This document shows positions 35,533 through 44,461 of a DNA stretch of 64,000 nucleotides, piece by piece. Source of the stretch: Chryseobacterium indologenes. GTDB lineage: Bacteria > Bacteroidota > Bacteroidia > Flavobacteriales > Weeksellaceae. Numbering within the stretch: position 1 is the stretch's first letter; every line of letters starts with the position of its first letter. The notes under the pieces are model-generated. The model worked only from the letters and a program-made list of their open reading frames with translations, made no database searches and was not told the origin of the DNA. Both the position numbers and the translations under genes were made by a program. Location: NCBI RefSeq assembly GCF_001295265.1, contig NZ_LJOD01000003.1, positions 62,001 to 126,000 of the forward strand. Reading direction: 5' to 3'.

Positions 35533-36465
35533 CTATTTAAAATAAGAATTTAAAAACCTGGTAGCTGTTTCAGACCTGTTTTTTTGACGCCCGAATTTGT
35601 TATAAAAACTCAATTTAACATTGGTTTCTTCAAACTCCAGCATACACCAATTATGCAGATCATCAAAGGGAATTCTGAAGCCGGCATAATTAACCTGCAT
35701 ACCGGATGAAATAATTTGAATAGGGGTGACAATATTCAACTCATTAATTCTTTTAGGCATTAAGAATTTATTTTTATGAACATCTCCGCACAGGAAAATA
35801 ACATTCTCAGTTTTTGAAACCATTTCACAAAGCCTTTTTAATTGGCTGGGATATTTATACCAATTTTCACTTCCTTCGGTTAATGTTAATCCGCCACATA
35901 AAATGGTGTATTTAAGAGGATGCTGCAATTTGTCTTCAATAAACTCAAATTGTTCGTTACTTAATAATTTATTTGTAGGACCTTCTTTTTCACAGTCTGT
36001 TCTGTTGTCAATAAATATTACCCTTGCAAGCGGGGTATCTACATGATAATAAGTATGAGGGAGGTTGGTAGAGCAATTTAAATATTGATGAAAAAGTTCC
36101 CGGGATATGTCTTTCTTTTCCTGTGGAACAGAGATTCCTTTAGCATTGTTCCAGGCAAAATCGTGATCATCCCAAATCGCAAAAAAACCATTCTTACGTC
36201 TCATTTTTTCTACCAGATCTTTAAATTCAGGAACTAATGTAAACTGGTTCTCGTACTTATTTTTCATAATCCTTTTAAATTTTTCTGTCGGATAATCTTT
36301 AGGACTACCATTGGGCTCATGGCTGAAAAAGGGCCATCCGTAATCCATATAAATATTATCTCCTAAGAGAAACAGATAGTCTGGATCCTGATCGGAAATG
36401 AGTTTCCATTCAGGTTGTTTTTTAAAAGCTTCATATCGGGTACAGGAAGTGAAAATTATTTTCAT
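35533..36465 (-). CDS. PhoD-like metallophosphatase
   Basis: A 310-residue protein. Metal-binding motifs are LFLLGDNIYMDYGWP near residue 30, FAIWDDHDFAWNN near 95 and VIFLCGDVHKNKF near 222. This order matches PhoD-type alkaline phosphatases and their relatives. Unlike classical PhoD it has no Tat or Sec signal, so it should be cytoplasmic. The substrate is unknown; phosphodiesters are likely. Confidence 0.83.
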   Translation of the reverse strand: MKIIFTSCTRYEAFKKQPEWKLISDQDPDYLFLLGDNIYMDYGWPFFSHEPNGSPKDYPTEKFKRIMKNKYENQFTLVPEFKDLVEKMRRKNGFFAIWDDHDFAWNNAKGISVPQEKKDISRELFHQYLNCSTNLPHTYYHVDTPLARVIFIDNRTDCEKEGPTNKLLSNEQFEFIEDKLQHPLKYTILCGGLTLTEGSENWYKYPSQLKRLCEMVSKTENVIFLCGDVHKNKFLMPKRINELNIVTPIQIISSGMQVNYAGFRIPFDDLHNWCMLEFEETNVKLSFYNKFGRQKNRSETATRFLNSYFK

Positions 36466-36566
36466 GGTGATTTCATGTTTGGTTATTACAGTTATTCATG
36501 GTCTGTCTATTAAAGTTACGTAAGCAGACTAGGCCTGTCAATCACCTTTTTGTGGTATTTATCAAA

Positions 36567-36596
36567 AAAAACCGCTCTATAGAATAGAACGGTTTT
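36567..36596. terminator. Bidirectional terminator-like hairpin
   Basis: AAAACCG plus TCTAT pairs with ATAGA plus CGGTTTT around a short loop. A-rich flank on the left and T-rich on the right. It lies in the gap between 36465 and 36685. The stem resembles the groEL terminator at 49557-49581, which also has AACCG...CGGTT arms. Confidence 0.65.
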
Positions 36597-36684
36597 GATT
36601 GATATGGAGCCGTTAAAACTACTCGCTATCCGGAGAATATTCTGACTTCGGATGATTATTTACTGGTTCAAAATCGGAAGAATT

Positions 36685-37245
36685 TTACGATTTGTTGAAT
36701 GAAAAATAGGTTACATAAGTCCAGTAGACAGATAAGGCATTGATATCTTTTTTCAATTCCTGCAACCACAGAGAGTCTTTAAAATCAAATACATTATCCG
36801 GTTTTTTCTCTAAAATATCGTCAATGTCTTTGGATATTGAGATAATTTCATGGTAAAACAATTCGTTCTGCTGCTCAATGGGAGTAATATCTCCTGTCAT
36901 GTCAAAAACTTCTCCTGCTTCCAGAAAAAACAGATCCAGCGCTCTTTCAGGATATTTTTCGAAGAAATCTTTCGTGTCCTGCCTGATTCCGGTTATTACC
37001 TGTGTGTCGATATCTGCCTGTGTCTCGAGGTAATCTAAAAGATCATAAAATTTTTTTAAGCCGTTTTTAAAATCACCTTTTATGGCGATGGGATGTTCAA
37101 AGTTCCATATTTTAGAATTAGACATCTGGGTTTCAGAACCCAAAACTATTTTATGGAATAAAGGAATTTCATAGTTCCATTCCGATACATCACGCAGCTT
37201 CTTTAATTCTTTATCTGCGCTGTATAGATAAGATCTGTTTGCCAT
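36685..37245 (-). CDS. Hypothetical protein, 186 aa (MANRSYLYS-type)
   Basis: A soluble, acidic, mostly helical protein starting MANRSYLYSADKELKKLRDV. To my knowledge this opening recurs in a family found beside SMI1/KNR4 and other immunity-type genes, but I cannot name it with certainty. FEKYPERALDLFFLEAGEVFDMTGD sits in the middle, and the end is aromatic (YWTYVTYFSF). It has no catalytic motif. Confidence 0.5.
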   Translation of the reverse strand: MANRSYLYSADKELKKLRDVSEWNYEIPLFHKIVLGSETQMSNSKIWNFEHPIAIKGDFKNGLKKFYDLLDYLETQADIDTQVITGIRQDTKDFFEKYPERALDLFFLEAGEVFDMTGDITPIEQQNELFYHEIISISKDIDDILEKKPDNVFDFKDSLWLQELKKDINALSVYWTYVTYFSFNKS

Positions 37246-37318
37246 TAGTTATTAGTTTTTATTACATGTTGTGAACTCTCAAATCTACGTTTTACACCAA
37301 TATTCTGCAAGTTGGGGT

Positions 37319-37825
37319 TTATATTTCCTGTATTTCAGTTCCGGTATTTTCATATCTTGTTTTTAAGTCTTTAATTTCCTCTTCAAAATTGTTATAGATA
37401 TCTTCAATTTCTCCGGGATAAAAATGAAGCCAGCGGCTATGATTTCTATACGCTTCCTGTCCTTCAGCAAGTTTCCTGTTTCTTTTGGATAGGGTGGGAA
37501 TTAAGATTTTGTTGATGATTAATTGGTGGGGCCTCAAAATCCCGGAGATGATATCAAAGTCCATAGTACTTAATCCGGTATTACAAATTAAAATAGGATC
37601 TTCTGAATTAATGATCTCTTCAGAAATGTATTCAAGTTTTTTGAGGTGAGAATCTTGTGACGAACAATAATTATACTTTTCAAGCAGTTCATAACAATTT
37701 ACAATTTTAAAACCTGCGAATTCAGAAGTGTTTAAATCCGGCTCAGAAATCTGTAAAGTTAAAATGACGTTGATTCTGTTTTTTATGTATTTCATGGTGA
37801 TAGGTATATCGTTTATATTCCCCAT
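37319..37825 (-). CDS. Hypothetical protein, 168 aa
   Basis: A cytoplasmic protein starting MGNINDIPITMKYIKNRINV. FAGFKIVNCYELLEKYNYCSSQDS and EDPILICNTGLSTMDFDIISGI suggest an alpha/beta fold. Its first 13 bases overlap the end of the upstream gene, indicating translational coupling. MKYIKNRINV, 10 codons in, is an alternative start. The family is not recognised. Confidence 0.5.
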   Translation of the reverse strand: MGNINDIPITMKYIKNRINVILTLQISEPDLNTSEFAGFKIVNCYELLEKYNYCSSQDSHLKKLEYISEEIINSEDPILICNTGLSTMDFDIISGILRPHQLIINKILIPTLSKRNRKLAEGQEAYRNHSRWLHFYPGEIEDIYNNFEEEIKDLKTRYENTGTEIQEI

Positions 37826-38547
37826 ATCAGCCCGGATAAATTCTGCAATGTCCAGGTTTCAGGTTTTACGGTCTTATTGCCGGGCAGCGATTGTAATATC
37901 TCTTCTCTCATATCAACCCCCATAATAAATCCAAGTTGGTTAGCGTGTGCTATTTCAAGAAGGGTAAGAAAGGCTTTTGCTGGTTCATTCTCGTCATGTT
38001 TCAGATTCTCTTTGTTAAGATAAAGGTATTGGACATCTTCATGAGACATCCAGTTGGTAATTCCCATTCTGTCGAAACACAAAAAATTATTCCAATCATC
38101 AAGGTCTTCAATGATTGAATAGGAAAGTGTTTTTTCAGATAGTTCAAAATTACGGGACACTCCGCTTTTTCCAAGGCCTAGATGAGGAAAAAAATCAGCG
38201 CAGGTTTTAAAGGTATGATATTCAAAAAACTTAGAAAACTCATAATATCCTTCTAAATTATTAAAAAATGCTATCTCAGTGTTCGTGTCTTCTGCTTTCT
38301 GATATTCGCTGTTTATTTTGAATGTTTCATCTAATGAATTTGATATTGAAACAATATTTTCAATAGTTTGATTGACAAGCTTTTCGAGTTCCTGTTTAGA
38401 CAGATGTAAAGTGCTTCCGATAACATGAGACTTTAAGAATTCCTGGCAATCGGCAGTTAAGTCGCCTGTCTCTCCTTTTAATGCCGGAACAACTTCTTTA
38501 TAAAATTTTCTGTCATCAAACAAGTGCAGTGTGCGCCAATATCCCAT
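37813..38547 (-). CDS. Hypothetical protein, 244 aa
   Basis: A soluble protein starting MGYWRTLHLFDDRKFYKEVVPALKGETG, with a central aromatic region EGYYEFSKFFEYHTFKTCADFFPHLGLGKSGVSRNFELSEKTLSYSIIEDLDDW. It ends LQNLSGLIWGI. The pattern of one-domain proteins starting MGYWR recurs in Bacteroidota immunity clusters, but I cannot name it. It overlaps the next gene by 13 bases. Confidence 0.5.
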   Translation of the reverse strand: MGYWRTLHLFDDRKFYKEVVPALKGETGDLTADCQEFLKSHVIGSTLHLSKQELEKLVNQTIENIVSISNSLDETFKINSEYQKAEDTNTEIAFFNNLEGYYEFSKFFEYHTFKTCADFFPHLGLGKSGVSRNFELSEKTLSYSIIEDLDDWNNFLCFDRMGITNWMSHEDVQYLYLNKENLKHDENEPAKAFLTLLEIAHANQLGFIMGVDMREEILQSLPGNKTVKPETWTLQNLSGLIWGI

Positions 38548-38646
38548 TTGTATTGTTGTTTTGTGATGATTATATTGTTTTATTTATGTGCGCAAAACTT
38601 TTTGATACTTTGTGCGTGTGAATGCACGAAATTTTCACGTTGTAGG

Positions 38647-39603
38647 TTAATCTTCGTAAGGTATTCCGTTTGTTTTACAATATTCTTCTATTTCTGAGTC
38701 GGTTTTAAAATATTCATCGCAATATTTATTGAAAATTTCTAATGTGCCTCCTAAAAACTTATCTGAAGCACTTAATAATGCTTCTGTTTGCGAAATAAAT
38801 TTTTCAAAATCAGGATTCAATTCACAAAGTTTGTCAATTGTCTTGTATTCTAGATCACGATATTTTGATACAAAATGAATTTCACTCTCATAGGGATTAG
38901 ATTTCAACTCAATAATTCCGATTCCGAAAGATTGAGATAATCTTTCCATTTCTCCCAGCAAATTTTTACTAATTTCAAAAGCAACCAGATATCCATAATT
39001 TGCCCAGCTTGAATTTGAAACCGCTTGAAAGAAATATTTTTTTAATTCATAATCTGTGTTTATTTCTTTTTTGATTTCATACGAGGTAATATTAAAAGCA
39101 TCAGCTTTATTTACCAGTTTCATTAAAGCATTTGAATTTTTATTTTTCAGATTAACAAAGTCAATCGCAACCATATCAGGATGAACCCATTTTTGATGGT
39201 CATCTTTTGTGTTCAATGACTTTTCATGAAAAATTGTTTTAGCATAAATACCTCTGCTTTTTAAGTAACTTACTAATAATTTATGAAGGTGTCTTTCGTG
39301 AAATGATTTTTTATCTTTTCTAACAATAGATTCTTTAATTTTTTCAATTGGAAGGTCTAAATTAATTTGATTTTCGTTTTTTGAAGAATAATACAGAAAA
39401 CCATTTTTAGACTTAAATCTTTTTACACGAGTATCATTTTTTCTAATAAAATGTCCTAATTGTGCTCCAATTGTATCGGTTGGTGTTTTTGCATTTGACC
39501 AATCAACATAATTTTTAGCGTTAATTAAATCATGGACTTCAATATATGTAAATGCACCGATATTATCTTCAAGTACTTTTATTATAGCTTCTTTAATGGT
39601 CAT
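38647..39603 (-). CDS. HrgA-like protein: HARE-HTH domain plus PD-(D/E)xK-like nuclease domain
   Basis: 318 residues from 39603 (MTIKEAIIKVLEDNIGAFTYIEVHDLI), better than 12 codons upstream. Residues 1-75 match the HARE winged-helix domain. The C-terminal half has KWVHPDMVAIDF...SYEIKKEINTDYELKKYFFQAVSNSSWANYGYLVAFEIS, a PD...ExK arrangement typical of restriction-type nucleases. HrgA in Helicobacter replaces or accompanies a restriction gene. No methyltransferase is adjacent. It is AT-rich compared with its neighbours, a sign of transfer. Confidence 0.65.
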   Translation of the reverse strand: MTIKEAIIKVLEDNIGAFTYIEVHDLINAKNYVDWSNAKTPTDTIGAQLGHFIRKNDTRVKRFKSKNGFLYYSSKNENQINLDLPIEKIKESIVRKDKKSFHERHLHKLLVSYLKSRGIYAKTIFHEKSLNTKDDHQKWVHPDMVAIDFVNLKNKNSNALMKLVNKADAFNITSYEIKKEINTDYELKKYFFQAVSNSSWANYGYLVAFEISKNLLGEMERLSQSFGIGIIELKSNPYESEIHFVSKYRDLEYKTIDKLCELNPDFEKFISQTEALLSASDKFLGGTLEIFNKYCDEYFKTDSEIEEYCKTNGIPYED

Positions 39604-39743
39604 TGGTTTTTGTATTGTTATACCCTCAAATATACACAAGTTTTCCCTATGTTAAATAGAATGCTGGGAAATGTTATATGTTCAACTCGTTCTGTATACT
39701 TCCATTGCTGCCGAACGAATCTCTTCGTTTGATTATAGTAGTC

Positions 39744-40679
39744 TTACCTGTTTACAGCCGAAGAAAGCACACTTTCATTAATATCAGCTACCTGGGTACT
39801 TTTTATTGATGATTTGAGCAGAGACGTTGTACTTCCACCGATGATGTATAATTTATTGTTGTATACTTCTGCGGTAGGGTATCTTCTGGGAATCATATTG
39901 GAGGTTAGCTGATGTAGTTTATTAGTTGTAGTGTCAAAATACGCGAGAAAACTTTGATTATTAAAACCCCCTACAATAAAAATTTTATTACCGGATACCG
40001 CTAATGAGTGTCCGGCTATCCCGACAGGCATGGTATATTGATTAACCCAAAGATTAGTTTTGAGATCGTAAACATTGATCAGGCGGGATGGGGTACCATT
40101 AAAACCACCAATTACATAAAGTTTATCATTTACGATTTTGCCCCTTGTTTCTCGGGCTGTGGGCATATTGGGTAAGGGATTCCATGTATTGGAAGCAATG
40201 TCATAATACTGGAATTTATTAGAAAATACAGTGGTGGCAGCTCCGTTTAATCCGCTGCCGCCAAACACATATATTTTGCCATTATAGATTGCAGAACCAG
40301 CATTTCCTGTATAGGAGCGATTGGTAGCACCCTTCGTTATTGTATTGGTTACCAGGTCTACAATTTCAAGATGGCTGTTTCCCCACCCGTTAAAAATATA
40401 AATTTTATTATCGTAAGTCTCCGAATTAGCAAATTTTTTGGTAAGCAGAGTAGAATGGAGAACACTCCATTTATTATCAGTAATATTATATTTTTCAATA
40501 TAATTGGCATTACCGCTGTTTTCCTGATACCCATTGCTCACGTATATATTGTCATTCACAATCACACTGGTTGTGCCGCCTCTGCCTGCAGACATACTGG
40601 CAAGATTTTTAAATTGAAGCGTTTGTGCATGGGTAAATAATGAACCCAAAAATGAAAGGAATAATAATTTTGTTTTCAA
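39744..40679 (-). CDS. Secreted Kelch-repeat beta-propeller protein
   Basis: A 311-residue protein with signal peptide MKTKLLFLSFLGSLFTHAQ. Six Kelch-like blades are visible with the Gly-Gly/Tyr/Trp pattern: NDNIYVSNGYQENSG, YDNKIYIFNGWGNS, YNGKIYVFGGSGLNG, VNDKLYVIGGFNGTP, SGNKIFIVGGFNNQS and YNNKLYIIGGSTTS. A complete six-bladed propeller fills the mature protein. There is no enzymatic domain and no T9SS tail. It is probably periplasmic or surface-located. Confidence 0.85.
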   Translation of the reverse strand: MKTKLLFLSFLGSLFTHAQTLQFKNLASMSAGRGGTTSVIVNDNIYVSNGYQENSGNANYIEKYNITDNKWSVLHSTLLTKKFANSETYDNKIYIFNGWGNSHLEIVDLVTNTITKGATNRSYTGNAGSAIYNGKIYVFGGSGLNGAATTVFSNKFQYYDIASNTWNPLPNMPTARETRGKIVNDKLYVIGGFNGTPSRLINVYDLKTNLWVNQYTMPVGIAGHSLAVSGNKIFIVGGFNNQSFLAYFDTTTNKLHQLTSNMIPRRYPTAEVYNNKLYIIGGSTTSLLKSSIKSTQVADINESVLSSAVNR

Positions 40680-40683
40680 GGGT

Positions 40684-41241
40684 TTAAGATTTAGGATTTG
40701 TTTTTCCTTCGCTGATATATTCTTTGTAATCTTCTTCTAATTTATCAATTTCTTGGATTAAAAAATCATAAATATTTCCTTCAAAAATTTCGTAATCTTC
40801 CTCGTCATATTTGTCATATTCAATTTTGATTACTCCATTGTTGGTATAGGCGCGGTAGAGGTTGCCGCTGCGTTTGAAAAATAATTGTCCATGTGGCTTT
40901 TCTTTATATTCAAGAGCTTCGGCATGTTTTTCTTCAAAGCCCATCCATGAAGGCATTTCTTTATCCTGAGAAAGGCCGTACACAAAAAATCCGTATCCGA
41001 ATTTCCAGCTTGGCAGAACATCAAATTCTTCGGGCCGTTTCCATATTTCTTCTTTAACTTCAAAAATCAGGGAGCCAAATGTTGTCAAAAAATCCTTAAC
41101 ATCTTCACTGAATGTAAAACCTGTATTTTCTTCATACTTTGTAATCTGTTCTTCGGTGGCAGGATTGGCCACTGAGCCCATTACGAAAAAATCATCATTT
41201 AATTTCTTTTTCCTGTCCCAGAATTCTTCTTTTGTTGTCAT
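40684..41241 (-). CDS. SMI1/KNR4 (SUKH) family protein
   Basis: A 185-residue acidic protein. PATEEQITKYEENTGFTFSEDVKDFLTTFGSLIFE near residue 27 is the classic SMI1/KNR4 entry, and WKFGYGFFVYGLSQDKEMPSWMGFEEKHAEALEYK follows. It is a typical SUKH immunity fold; family members bind and block diverse toxins. No toxin gene is next to it. It ends 5 bases from the Kelch gene. Confidence 0.8.
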   Translation of the reverse strand: MTTKEEFWDRKKKLNDDFFVMGSVANPATEEQITKYEENTGFTFSEDVKDFLTTFGSLIFEVKEEIWKRPEEFDVLPSWKFGYGFFVYGLSQDKEMPSWMGFEEKHAEALEYKEKPHGQLFFKRSGNLYRAYTNNGVIKIEYDKYDEEDYEIFEGNIYDFLIQEIDKLEEDYKEYISEGKTNPKS

Positions 41242-41321
41242 ATTTTTTGTTTGGTTTATGTCATCAACGTTGATTCCATCATTATAGTGACAAATATAGG
41301 AGAAAGTTGGAGGGATAAAAA

Positions 41322-41489
41322 ATGAAAGAGCAGGCAGATTATATTTTATATAGGCAGGGCAGTCGTTTTAGAGTTGGACGAAATGGAAATTTTATAAATG
41401 GAGCACTGACGGAGTTAGGAGTTACAAAATTTCAGGATGCAGCGGTGGGAAACTCTTTTGCTTTCCCATATCTTCTTTTTTCAAATTAA
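41322..41489 (+). CDS. Possible small protein opposite to the surrounding genes, 55 aa
   Basis: A 55-codon plus-strand ORF starting ATG with GGAGGGATAAAAA just upstream, an unusually good ribosome-binding site for this genome. The product starts MKEQADYILYRQGSRFRVGR, is basic, and ends FPYLLFSN. All neighbours for 35 kb are on the other strand. Not recognised. It may be chance in a 299-bp gap. Confidence 0.25.
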   Translation: MKEQADYILYRQGSRFRVGRNGNFINGALTELGVTKFQDAAVGNSFAFPYLLFSN

Positions 41490-41540
41490 TGCATTATGAC
41501 CAACCGATATATATAATTTTTGTAAAGCTACTTTTTAATT

Positions 41541-42074
41541 TTACTCATATATTCTGCCCATTTCCAGTAAATCACCCAAAGTTTGCCAGCTTACCTCAAA
41601 CTCCTGTTCATCATCTTTACAATAGTCTAAATAACATCGCATGCCAGCCTCTAAAATAGAGTAGGGATCGAAATTATACCATCTGTTTCCTGTTTCAGAA
41701 TCAATTCCAAAAGACCGGCCTTCATCATTTAGTTGTTTCCCTTTCATTTTATGTAATTCGGCGATTTGAAATTGTAGAACGGCAATCGTATAATAAACTC
41801 CAATATCTTCTAAGGAATTATTGGTCTTATTGTTAATTTTTTTATATACAGCTTCCTCATCAGGTGCTTCTACAATTTTAAGCCATTCATGATCAAATTT
41901 TTTGGGTTCAGAATTACATGCGTCATGTAAGAGTTTTAATAATAGATCAGAAGTTAAGGTTTGCTTTCTTTCCTGTTCCACCAGTTTTAATAAAGCTGAG
42001 AGATAGGTTTCCAGATCCCTGTTTTCCGGAAGGTGCCTAAGATTAATACTATAATAAAATTTGTTGTATGTCAT
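41541..42074 (-). CDS. Hypothetical protein, 177 aa
   Basis: A soluble helical protein (MTYNKFYYSINLRHLPENRDL, LLLKLLHDACNSEPKKFDHEW, IGVYYTIAVLQFQIAELHKM, SILEAGMRCYLDYCKDDEQEFEVSWQTLGDLLEMG). The repeated amphipathic helices and acidic character resemble immunity-type proteins in the cluster. No family is recognised. Confidence 0.5.
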   Translation of the reverse strand: MTYNKFYYSINLRHLPENRDLETYLSALLKLVEQERKQTLTSDLLLKLLHDACNSEPKKFDHEWLKIVEAPDEEAVYKKINNKTNNSLEDIGVYYTIAVLQFQIAELHKMKGKQLNDEGRSFGIDSETGNRWYNFDPYSILEAGMRCYLDYCKDDEQEFEVSWQTLGDLLEMGRIYE

Positions 42075-42123
42075 ATTTGGGTATTAGGTAATGTAATTAT
42101 TTTAAAAGGCAGCACCCGGAAGA

Positions 42124-42531
42124 TTAGGCCATAAAATCATCTAAATAATATTGTAGAGTAGTATCATTGTCTGTTACTTCGTTTACGAGCTCTTTAATGC
42201 TTTGCAGCAGTTCAGATTCGTTTGTATTTTCATCAATATCTACCAGGTGCAATGCAATTTGTGATCCCTCATCATTTAAATTAATTTTTCTTAATGTTCC
42301 ATCAAGAATAGTTGTTTTTTCAGGTACAGATGGCTTTCTGTAACATTCTTTTATAAGGCTTATTATTTCGAAAAGCTTTTCTGTTCTCATTATTTTGCCG
42401 TTCCAGACTTTGCCGTTTTCTTTAAAATACTGGGAGGCAGATAAAATAACTAAAAGAAAATAACAGCTTCCGCTTCTTGTGATTTCAATATCAAGTTGCC
42501 CTGAAAGAGTATGTAGTTCAATTTTAATCAC
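42124..42531 (-). CDS. Hypothetical protein, 135 aa
   Basis: A small acidic protein with an N-terminal beta-rich part (MIKIELHTLSGQLDIEITRSGSCYFLLVIL) and a helical end. It has no signal or catalytic motif. Family unknown. It is next to another small gene of the same strand. Confidence 0.5.
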   Translation of the reverse strand: MIKIELHTLSGQLDIEITRSGSCYFLLVILSASQYFKENGKVWNGKIMRTEKLFEIISLIKECYRKPSVPEKTTILDGTLRKINLNDEGSQIALHLVDIDENTNESELLQSIKELVNEVTDNDTTLQYYLDDFMA

Positions 42532-42680
42532 TTGAATACAGGTATTAATTTTTCTCCGAAGTCTTCAGATTTGGGAGATTGGTTTTATTTTATTGGCTTA
42601 AAGCCTCCGCTGCGGTAGTGGGTATATTAAAACTTAAAAATTTATGCTTTGCGTGAGGGAGGAGAATAAAGGATTGAACA

Positions 42681-43775
42681 TTATTTAAGTCTATTCAATG
42701 TTATTACACTTTGAAAACCTCCAATTGCTTCAAAAGCTTCATTCTGATGTTGTATGTCTGACCATCCTTTTTTAGCAAGTTCTGCTCTTACTTCTTCCTC
42801 TGACTTATCTTTTAGCAGATGATAAAATGTAAAATCAACAACTTCCGGCGGAACTCTTTCAATAACATATTTTGTAAGTACCCTAACTAATTTAAGGTAA
42901 ACAAAAAGACCAGTTAACCCAAGTTGTATCACCCAAATAACGATCCAGCCAATCCATCCAGTATTTATTTTGTTTACTATAAAGCCATGTGAGAATCTTA
43001 TTTGTAAAAAATTTAAAAATCCAATTCTCTCAAGATTATTTGCATTCAGAATTATTTCATATTGAAAATATTCGTTTGAGATATAGGTTAAAAGGATCAT
43101 CGCACCAAAAAGGTATTGCAACTTATTTACATCAGTATAGTTTGAAAATCTAATGACATACTTCATTGCAAAGACAAGGGCTGTTGCCACAAGGAATTCA
43201 AATAATCCAATGAAGTAAAGTCCTTTTACCGAAAGCAATGCTACCAGAAAACTGGTTAGTAACGAAATGAATATTCCACCCATAATGGGTAATGTTATAT
43301 TGGGTGTTTTTGTTGGTGTAGGTTGTGGTAAAGTTTCAGGAATTATATAATCATCCCAATTGTTTTTCCTTTCTATTTCCTTTTCAAGATCCTTAAGGGC
43401 TTGCAGGTTGAACGTTTTTAAAGTTTCCTGATAAGCATAAATAAACAGCTTAACTCTTTTAGAATTTTTTCCGTTATCCCAGATTTCGCTTCCTAAAGAT
43501 TCGCTTTTTACTGAAACTGCACCGTTCTTATAAGTAGCGGTAATAATTTCAGTCCAACGCTCATTCATCCAACCTGTACATTTATATTTTGCTTCTATAT
43601 TGTAATCATCTTTATATACAAGATCCCAACCCAGTCTTTCAAATGTTTTTTCTGCGATGGCAATAAAAAGAGTTTCGCTGACTGGTGTTCTGAATTCTTC
43701 TTTATAGGCAGGGGTAAAACCAAAGCTGTGTTTTTTGGATATTTCTTTTTCGTAGCTTTTAAAGATCTCTTCCAT
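42681..43775 (-). CDS. Membrane protein, 364 aa, with soluble N-terminal domain
   Basis: Residues 1-150 are soluble, with a strand-rich core (KTFERLGWDLVYKDDYNIEAKYKCTGWMNERWTEIITATYKNG). A Pro/Thr-rich linker (TLPQPTPTKTPNITLP) leads into about five transmembrane helices (MGGIFISLLTSFLVALLSVKG, LFEFLVATALVFAMKYVI, YLFGAMILLTYIS, IGWIVIWVIQLGLTGLFVYL). A cytoplasmic C-terminal segment follows. Several bacterial stress or phage-defence effectors have this arrangement, but the family is not recognised. Confidence 0.6.
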   Translation of the reverse strand: MEEIFKSYEKEISKKHSFGFTPAYKEEFRTPVSETLFIAIAEKTFERLGWDLVYKDDYNIEAKYKCTGWMNERWTEIITATYKNGAVSVKSESLGSEIWDNGKNSKRVKLFIYAYQETLKTFNLQALKDLEKEIERKNNWDDYIIPETLPQPTPTKTPNITLPIMGGIFISLLTSFLVALLSVKGLYFIGLFEFLVATALVFAMKYVIRFSNYTDVNKLQYLFGAMILLTYISNEYFQYEIILNANNLERIGFLNFLQIRFSHGFIVNKINTGWIGWIVIWVIQLGLTGLFVYLKLVRVLTKYVIERVPPEVVDFTFYHLLKDKSEEEVRAELAKKGWSDIQHQNEAFEAIGGFQSVITLNRLK

Positions 43776-43927
43776 TTTAGTTTTCAGGACGTGATTATTA
43801 GTTTAAAGTTTTATGAATAAGCAGTCAAAGATAAATCATTCTCTAATGTTCTGAAAATATTTAAAAATAGCATTAAGTTTTCGCAATCTTCTGAAGAATT
43901 TATGAAGAGTGTCAAATGCTATCTTTT

Positions 43928-44461
43928 TTAGATCAAACTTTTGAATTCTCTCCTTTCCAGAAGAAGATATGCTGCATCCAGCATTTTGGTCAGATGAATG
44001 TAAGGGCTTATCATATTCCTTTCCGGAAGATGGTCATAGATGCCCAGTGAGAAATAGACCATTCCGGAAATAAAATAATCAAATTCCTTGATGCTGTATT
44101 CTTTGAAAGCTTTTTTAAAGACCAACAGAGGATTTTGGTATTCTTTCTCAGAAAGCAAACCCAGAACCAACGGAGAGACTTCTTCCAACTGTGTATTGAG
44201 AACCCATTTCTTTTCCTTCAGCATGATGAAGTAGCCTGCACGGATGAATGACCGCATCGCCTGGTGAAAATGAAAGATGACGGACGGATCTTCTTTTATC
44301 CAGCTGTTTCTTTTAACAGCATAACTCATAATGTTGTTTAGCAACTCTTTGGATGCTGTAAGGTCATTGAGCTGAAAAAACGTCTCCATTTGCTGTAAGC
44401 CGGAATGCTTCTTCCGGCCTTTCCCAAGCAGGGATGGTAAGTCTGTTCTGTTTTTTTTCAT
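43928..44461 (-). CDS. Hypothetical helical protein, 177 aa
   Basis: It begins MKKNRTDLPSLLGKGRKKHSG, a basic segment, then helices throughout (LLNNIMSYAVKRNSWIKEDP, LGLLSEKEYQNPLLVFKKAFKEYSIKEFDYFISGMVYFSLGIYDHLPERN). No signal or catalytic motif is visible. It is the last gene before the 511-bp gap and the defence island. Not recognised. Confidence 0.5.
   Translation of the reverse strand: MKKNRTDLPSLLGKGRKKHSGLQQMETFFQLNDLTASKELLNNIMSYAVKRNSWIKEDPSVIFHFHQAMRSFIRAGYFIMLKEKKWVLNTQLEEVSPLVLGLLSEKEYQNPLLVFKKAFKEYSIKEFDYFISGMVYFSLGIYDHLPERNMISPYIHLTKMLDAAYLLLERREFKSLI

Noticed and set aside
36567..36596. A second copy of the groEL terminator as evidence of recombination
   Set aside because: Both have AACCG...CGGTT arms and AGAAC-type loops, but such terminators are common in the genus and the similarity is too short to argue for exchange.
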